DNA of 64,000 nucleotides from Zeugodacus cucurbitae (taxonomy: Eukaryota; Arthropoda; Insecta; Diptera; Tephritidae), in the NCBI RefSeq assembly GCF_028554725.1, contig NC_071669.1, forward strand, positions 45,592,501 through 45,656,500, read 5' to 3'. Positions 61,201 through 64,000 of this stretch are shown here, piece by piece. A model generated the notes under the pieces. That model did not search any database. It was not told the origin of the DNA and was given only the letters and a program-made list of their open reading frames with translations. Each line of letters begins with the position of its first letter. The stretch's first letter is position 1. A program made the translations under genes and the position numbers.

Positions 61201-63113
61201 AGGTGAAAATGTGGAAAGAGCGAACTTCAGGCAAGCATTTTCGGAATACTCTCGAAGCTTTAGAAGCAGTGAACAAAACGTCTTTTGGGAATGTTTTCAA
61301 GATTTTACGCATATTGGCGTTATTGCCTGTTTCAATAGCATCACCGGAAGGAAGTTTTTCAAGTTTAAAGAAGAGAATTAAAACCTATTTACGAAATACG
61401 ACAGGTCAAGATAGGCTTAATGGTCAACCATCAATGAATATTCATAGGGATATTGATCTGTCAGTTGATGAAATACTAGCAGAATTCTTTCAAAAACTAA
61501 GGAAAATATAACATGGAATGTGAGATCCCGTGTAATCGTCAATTAATCACCGAGCTTCAGCGATACTGCTTGTACAAATGTAGAGAAAGTTCGAATTATA
61601 TGAATAACAACAAAAACCTTGTAACTTATTATAATTGCTTATAATTTGATGTGATTTTTTTATCAATAACCTCATTCCAAACCCATATCAACAAACATAT
61701 ATTTTTCCCTGAGTTTAGGGGGTGTTTTAGCACCAAAAAATCAACCCTAACCCCCCCGGACCGCCACTGGGTTTGAAATAAAAATGTTTAAACAAAACAC
61801 CGAATTTCCCTATAACTTACTAAATTAAATTACTATTTCATAACTATTAAAAAAATTAAATATTTTAGAAATAAAATACAAAAAAAAATATTTATATATA
61901 ATCACAAAAAGATTTTCGTGTTTTCAATAAATAAAAAATAATTAAATGCCGAAAACTAAAAAATTAAAATACTAAAGGCCATCAAAAGCATTGTTTACTA
62001 TATAAGTAAAGTGTATTATTATTGTTATGGTATAATATAAAGGTATTAATTAGTAACAGCGTTTAGTTATGTGTGCGTGTAATAAAATTGCAATTAAAAA
62101 TCATGCAAAGCAAGAAATAATAAGGATAAGGATAAATACATAAGTGGTTACAAACTTCAGGAAATTAAATGTGGGTTAGCTTAAAATTTAAGGTTAGTTA
62201 AGTTGACTAAAATTGTTTTTGTAATTACATAACAAAAGGTTAATTATTGAAAAAAAAATGTCAAAAATCAGTTAAAAATAAAAATTTAGTGGAACTTAAA
62301 AATTAGCGAAATTAAAAATAAAAATATTAGGTGATAGCAACCAAAGAACTTTGCAAATCCCACATTTGCCATAAGCCAAGTGTACGAGCATGTAGTAGTT
62401 TTACTCCGTAAGCAGCTGATTAGTTACAGGCTTGTTGGCGGTTTGGGTGCCAGCGACGGCAGCACGCAACGTTTTACGAAAGAAACTCTCCTTACGCCGT
62501 GGAGCATTGCCTTTTGTTGTTGTTTTGTAATTTTTCTCCGAAGATTTGGGTGTTGCACCACCACTACCACTGCCACTGCCACCACTATTGCCACTATTGC
62601 CACTTTTACCACTGCCACCGCTAGCTAACGAGGTGGCACCCTCATCGCTTGGACGACGCGGTGGCGTACCAGGCGATACTATATTGTTATTATTATTATT
62701 GCTTTTATTTAGCGGAAAATTGGTAGGCGATGTGGGTGGCGACAGCATATCACAAGGCTCTAAAAGATTTTGCTCTGGCGAGAATAGAGATTCGGCCATT
62801 GCCTTTTTCGGACGACGACGTGTAGTCGGCGCTGTGGCTGTCATAAGCGATTGCGCACGCGATACAATGGCAGTCTTGCTGTTTGGCGATATAGTCGCGT
62901 AAGCTTTCGGTATGTATTTTTTGTTGCGTACACTGCTACCGCTGGCACCTTTGAAAAGCGTGCGCGCCCAGTTGTTATTATTCGGTTCAATTTCATGCAC
63001 ATAGTAATCATTGTAGTACTCACTGCTGAAGGTTGACGGTGAGACGCTGGTGCTTTGTTTGCTGTAATCCAACGGTTTGTTGCCGCTCCAGTCCGTCAGA
63101 TCCCGATTGGCCT
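57503..63113 (-). CDS. sowah: Sosondowah (SOWAH) ankyrin-domain protein, 3' half (5' part missing)
   Basis: Only the 3' exons lie in the window; the ankyrin exons should be to the right. The exon with upper border 63113 begins inside a codon (phase 1) and reads EANRDLTDWSGNKPLDYSKQ, which resembles the segment following the ankyrin repeats of SOWAH proteins (D-x-S-G-x-K-P-x-x-Y). A strong internal donor (a|gtgagt, exon 63024-63113, phase 1) can join to the last exon 57503-58248, which continues EKDSGFLRIGSLNVRVKKTT and ends SGSLQVPQY after a His/Ser-rich disordered tail. A 27-bp exon at 58875-58901 fits between in phase. If the donor is not used, the exon runs to its own stop at 62401. SOWAH proteins are poorly characterised, and a role in nervous tissue is suspected. 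Family call moderate to good; isoform structure inferred. Confidence 0.72.
58633..58817. mobile_element. 185-bp MITE with ~35-bp terminal inverted repeats in a sowah intron
   Basis: The left end gcattttcacacagccgtat and the right end, reverse-complemented gcattttcgcacagtagcta, continue into the shared word aattgatcaattaa. Flanks atttaata and tttatata match at six of eight positions, compatible with a decayed 8-bp target duplication as made by hAT elements. It is non-coding and lies between sowah exons. Confidence 0.5.
58875..58901 (-). CDS. sowah: sowah candidate 27-bp microexon
   Basis: A 27-base block lies between a good acceptor (ccttacag) and a strong donor (ctgcag|gtgagc). It starts and ends in phase 1, so its inclusion adds nine residues (approximately KIKGKKKTA, first residue depending on the upstream exon) before EKDSGFLRIG without breaking the frame. 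Confidence 0.5.
59179..59191 (-). other. Possible 13-bp microexon in sowah intron
   Basis: Thirteen bases between acceptor cttttgtag and donor acg|gtaagt. The donor is strong, but 13 is not a multiple of three, so inclusion would need a phase-0 upstream exon or would shift the frame. This may be a larger exon with an unseen acceptor, or a decoy donor. Confidence 0.2.
59567..59724 (-). CDS. sowah: sowah candidate alternative last exon (52 codons incl. stop)
   Basis: After an acceptor (cttatatag) the exon enters in phase 1, as does the distal last exon, and reads IQAMRQHVIEGGSVAGST, then SWRQVEPSTSKPSRRKRVQD and a stop. Composition is protein-like and GC-richer than its flanks. It could give sowah a third C-terminus. 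It could also belong to an unrecognised nested gene. Confidence 0.4.
60022..60087 (-). other. Possible 66-bp cassette exon in sowah
   Basis: A 66-base open block between acceptor cactaaaag and donor gcaa|gtaata enters and leaves in phase 1 and reads EQAAIDGILYAQIAWCLYNA. The frame fits a cassette preceding the exon at 59567-59724, and the block is GC-richer than its surroundings. The splice sites are only fair, so the call is tentative. Confidence 0.25.
61113..61511 (+). pseudogene. hAT transposase C-terminal remnant (ZMYM/P52rIPK-like) in a sowah intron
   Basis: The plus strand reads FKILRILALLPVSIASPEGS followed by FSSLKKRIKTYLRNTTGQDR and DLSVDEILAEFFQKL. This is the hAT dimerisation domain (usual form LPVSxASxERSFSxLKxIKxxLRsxMxxxRLxxL). 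Only this C-terminal part survives; no zinc finger or DDE core precedes it. About 260 bp downstream, near 61761-61769, the sequence ends in ccgccactg, which reverse-complements to the cagtggcgg terminus common in such hAT elements. The opposite terminus was not found. Confidence 0.75.
62401..63113 (-). CDS. sowah: sowah long alternative exon with its own stop
   Basis: When the internal donor at 63024/63023 is skipped, the exon stays open for 236 codons: Ser/Asn-rich sequence, RRRPKKAMAESLFSPEQ, SPPTSPTNFPLNK, SPGTPPRRPSDEGATS, a Gly/Ser run and RRKESFFRKTLRAAVAG, ending NQLLTE. There are several SP/TP sites and basic clusters. The continuous frame and GC-rich codons show that it is translated in at least one isoform. 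Confidence 0.7.
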
Positions 63114-64000
63114 CTGTAATGAGAATTTTAGACAAAACAAATAAAAGTGTTATCACTCACATTTCTATGCATGTATGTATGTATGTATGTATGTCTATTC
63201 ACTAATAGCTTGAAATTGATTAGGGTGAGCGGAGGTCTATCGCTTTGGCGCTTATCAGTACAGACTACTTCGGTAAATGGATAAACGTTTGAATGTGCCG
63301 CTCAAAAGCCTAAATTATCGAATAAATTTGTTAAATTGTCAATAACCGAAAATTAATGCCATTGTCGCTTCCATCACCTCAAATGCGAACTTCCGCCTAA
63401 TAGATATCGTATAAAACACTCGTGTATTTCCACTGCATTCTATCATATCGGCAATTGCTATCACTGAATGATCACCAAAAATCACTTTCGATTACTGAGT
63501 AAATATTGAATTATAATTGGGCAATTAAAAGAATTTCCAGTCGCTGCGACTATAAAGACTGAAGTACGGCAGGGTGGTCAGATAACCGACAAATATTAAT
63601 AAAGACTATAAAAGTGGAATGCCGACGTGTGGCAACTGTTTGGTTCCGGGTAATAGCCAATCATAGATATCAGTGTAAATATGCGAGCTTATCGAAAATT
63701 TGAACGGTATTTTATATCACTGCAAACACATAACGATTTCAGTAATTCGTCGTTGAATTCAATTCTTGAAATTAATTATAGTGTGATAGTAAACATAGTT
63801 CATTCTAAACTTATGTGTAAAGTTTCAAGAAATGTTAAAAAAATACAATTTTAACTGATAGATAGATAGAGAGAGTCGAAGATTAAACATGTAAGACGCG
63901 TTCCATCATTTACCAGCAATATGAGGAAAGATAATAGATTCTCCTAATCTATCCAAAACGAACAAAAAGCTAAGTCTAAATTTAGAAAAAAAATTTCCAT
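63114..64000. other. sowah intron to the right edge
   Basis: Non-coding as far as seen. A (tatg)n microsatellite of about six units lies at 63170-63193, and a gatagata/gaga run near 63860. No exon of the ankyrin domain was found, so it lies beyond the window. Confidence 0.5.
63170..63193 (+). repeat. (TATG)n microsatellite
   Basis: About six perfect tatg units. Short copies of the same motif occur at many points in the window (for example near 36560), as is usual in fly DNA. Confidence 0.8.

Noticed and set aside
62546..62902. 118-codon plus-strand proline/leucine-rich frame
   Set aside because: Antisense of the Gly/Ser run in the sowah exon.

Overview
The window looks like nuclear DNA of a higher fly. 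It is AT-rich, and most genes have short introns with GT..AG borders. Every gene I recognise has a Drosophila counterpart. Dispersed repeats of the kind found in tephritid fruit flies (Bactrocera/Zeugodacus type) point to that family; the species call is an inference from remembered repeat and protein sequences. No prokaryotic features, CRISPR arrays, rRNA or tRNA genes were seen.

Layout, left to right. 1-14.5 kb: the last three coding exons of the EF-hand gene Eip63F-1 (+), with introns full of transposon debris: a complete non-autonomous Helitron, a mariner-like remnant, a non-LTR retrotransposon tail and a hAT-like MITE. 14.5-16.3 kb: Tom22 (+), with a candidate alternative first exon. 16.9-20.8 kb: mu2/MDC1-like (-), ten exons with FHA, TQ-rich and tandem BRCT regions. 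21-28 kb: roquin (+). 28-37 kb: about 9 kb of AT-rich sequence between two convergent genes. 37-40.6 kb: Gcn5 (-), followed by an in-frame open extension after its TGA stop. 41.3-41.9 kb: a small OB-fold gene resembling the telomere-capping gene verrocchio (+). 42.1-43.3 kb: eIF2beta (-). 45.5-48.6 kb: phosphoacetylglucosamine mutase nst/PGM3 (-). 50.4-53.5 kb: Transferrin 2 (-). 54.05-54.8 kb: phosphomannomutase (+). 55-56.7 kb: a KLHDC4-like kelch protein (-). 57.5-64 kb: the 3' half of sosondowah (sowah, -), whose alternative 3' exons share one splice phase; its 5' exons lie beyond the right edge.

The genes do not form a pathway. Small thematic links exist: nst and Pmm2 both supply sugar-phosphate precursors for glycosylation; mu2, the verrocchio-like gene and Gcn5 act on chromatin, DNA damage or telomeres; roquin and eIF2beta act on mRNA stability and translation. 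Several pairs are divergent (mu2/roq, Gcn5/ver, Tsf2/Pmm2) or closely convergent (ver/eIF2beta 210 bp, Pmm2/KLHDC4 145 bp).

I found no clear undescribed system. The observations most worth following are the 73-codon extension after the Gcn5 stop, the sowah 3' exon set, the alternative Tom22 N-terminus, the stop-bearing candidate exon in nst, and a verrocchio-like gene in a non-drosophilid. All exon boundaries were read by eye from splice consensus and phase; no alignment was run.
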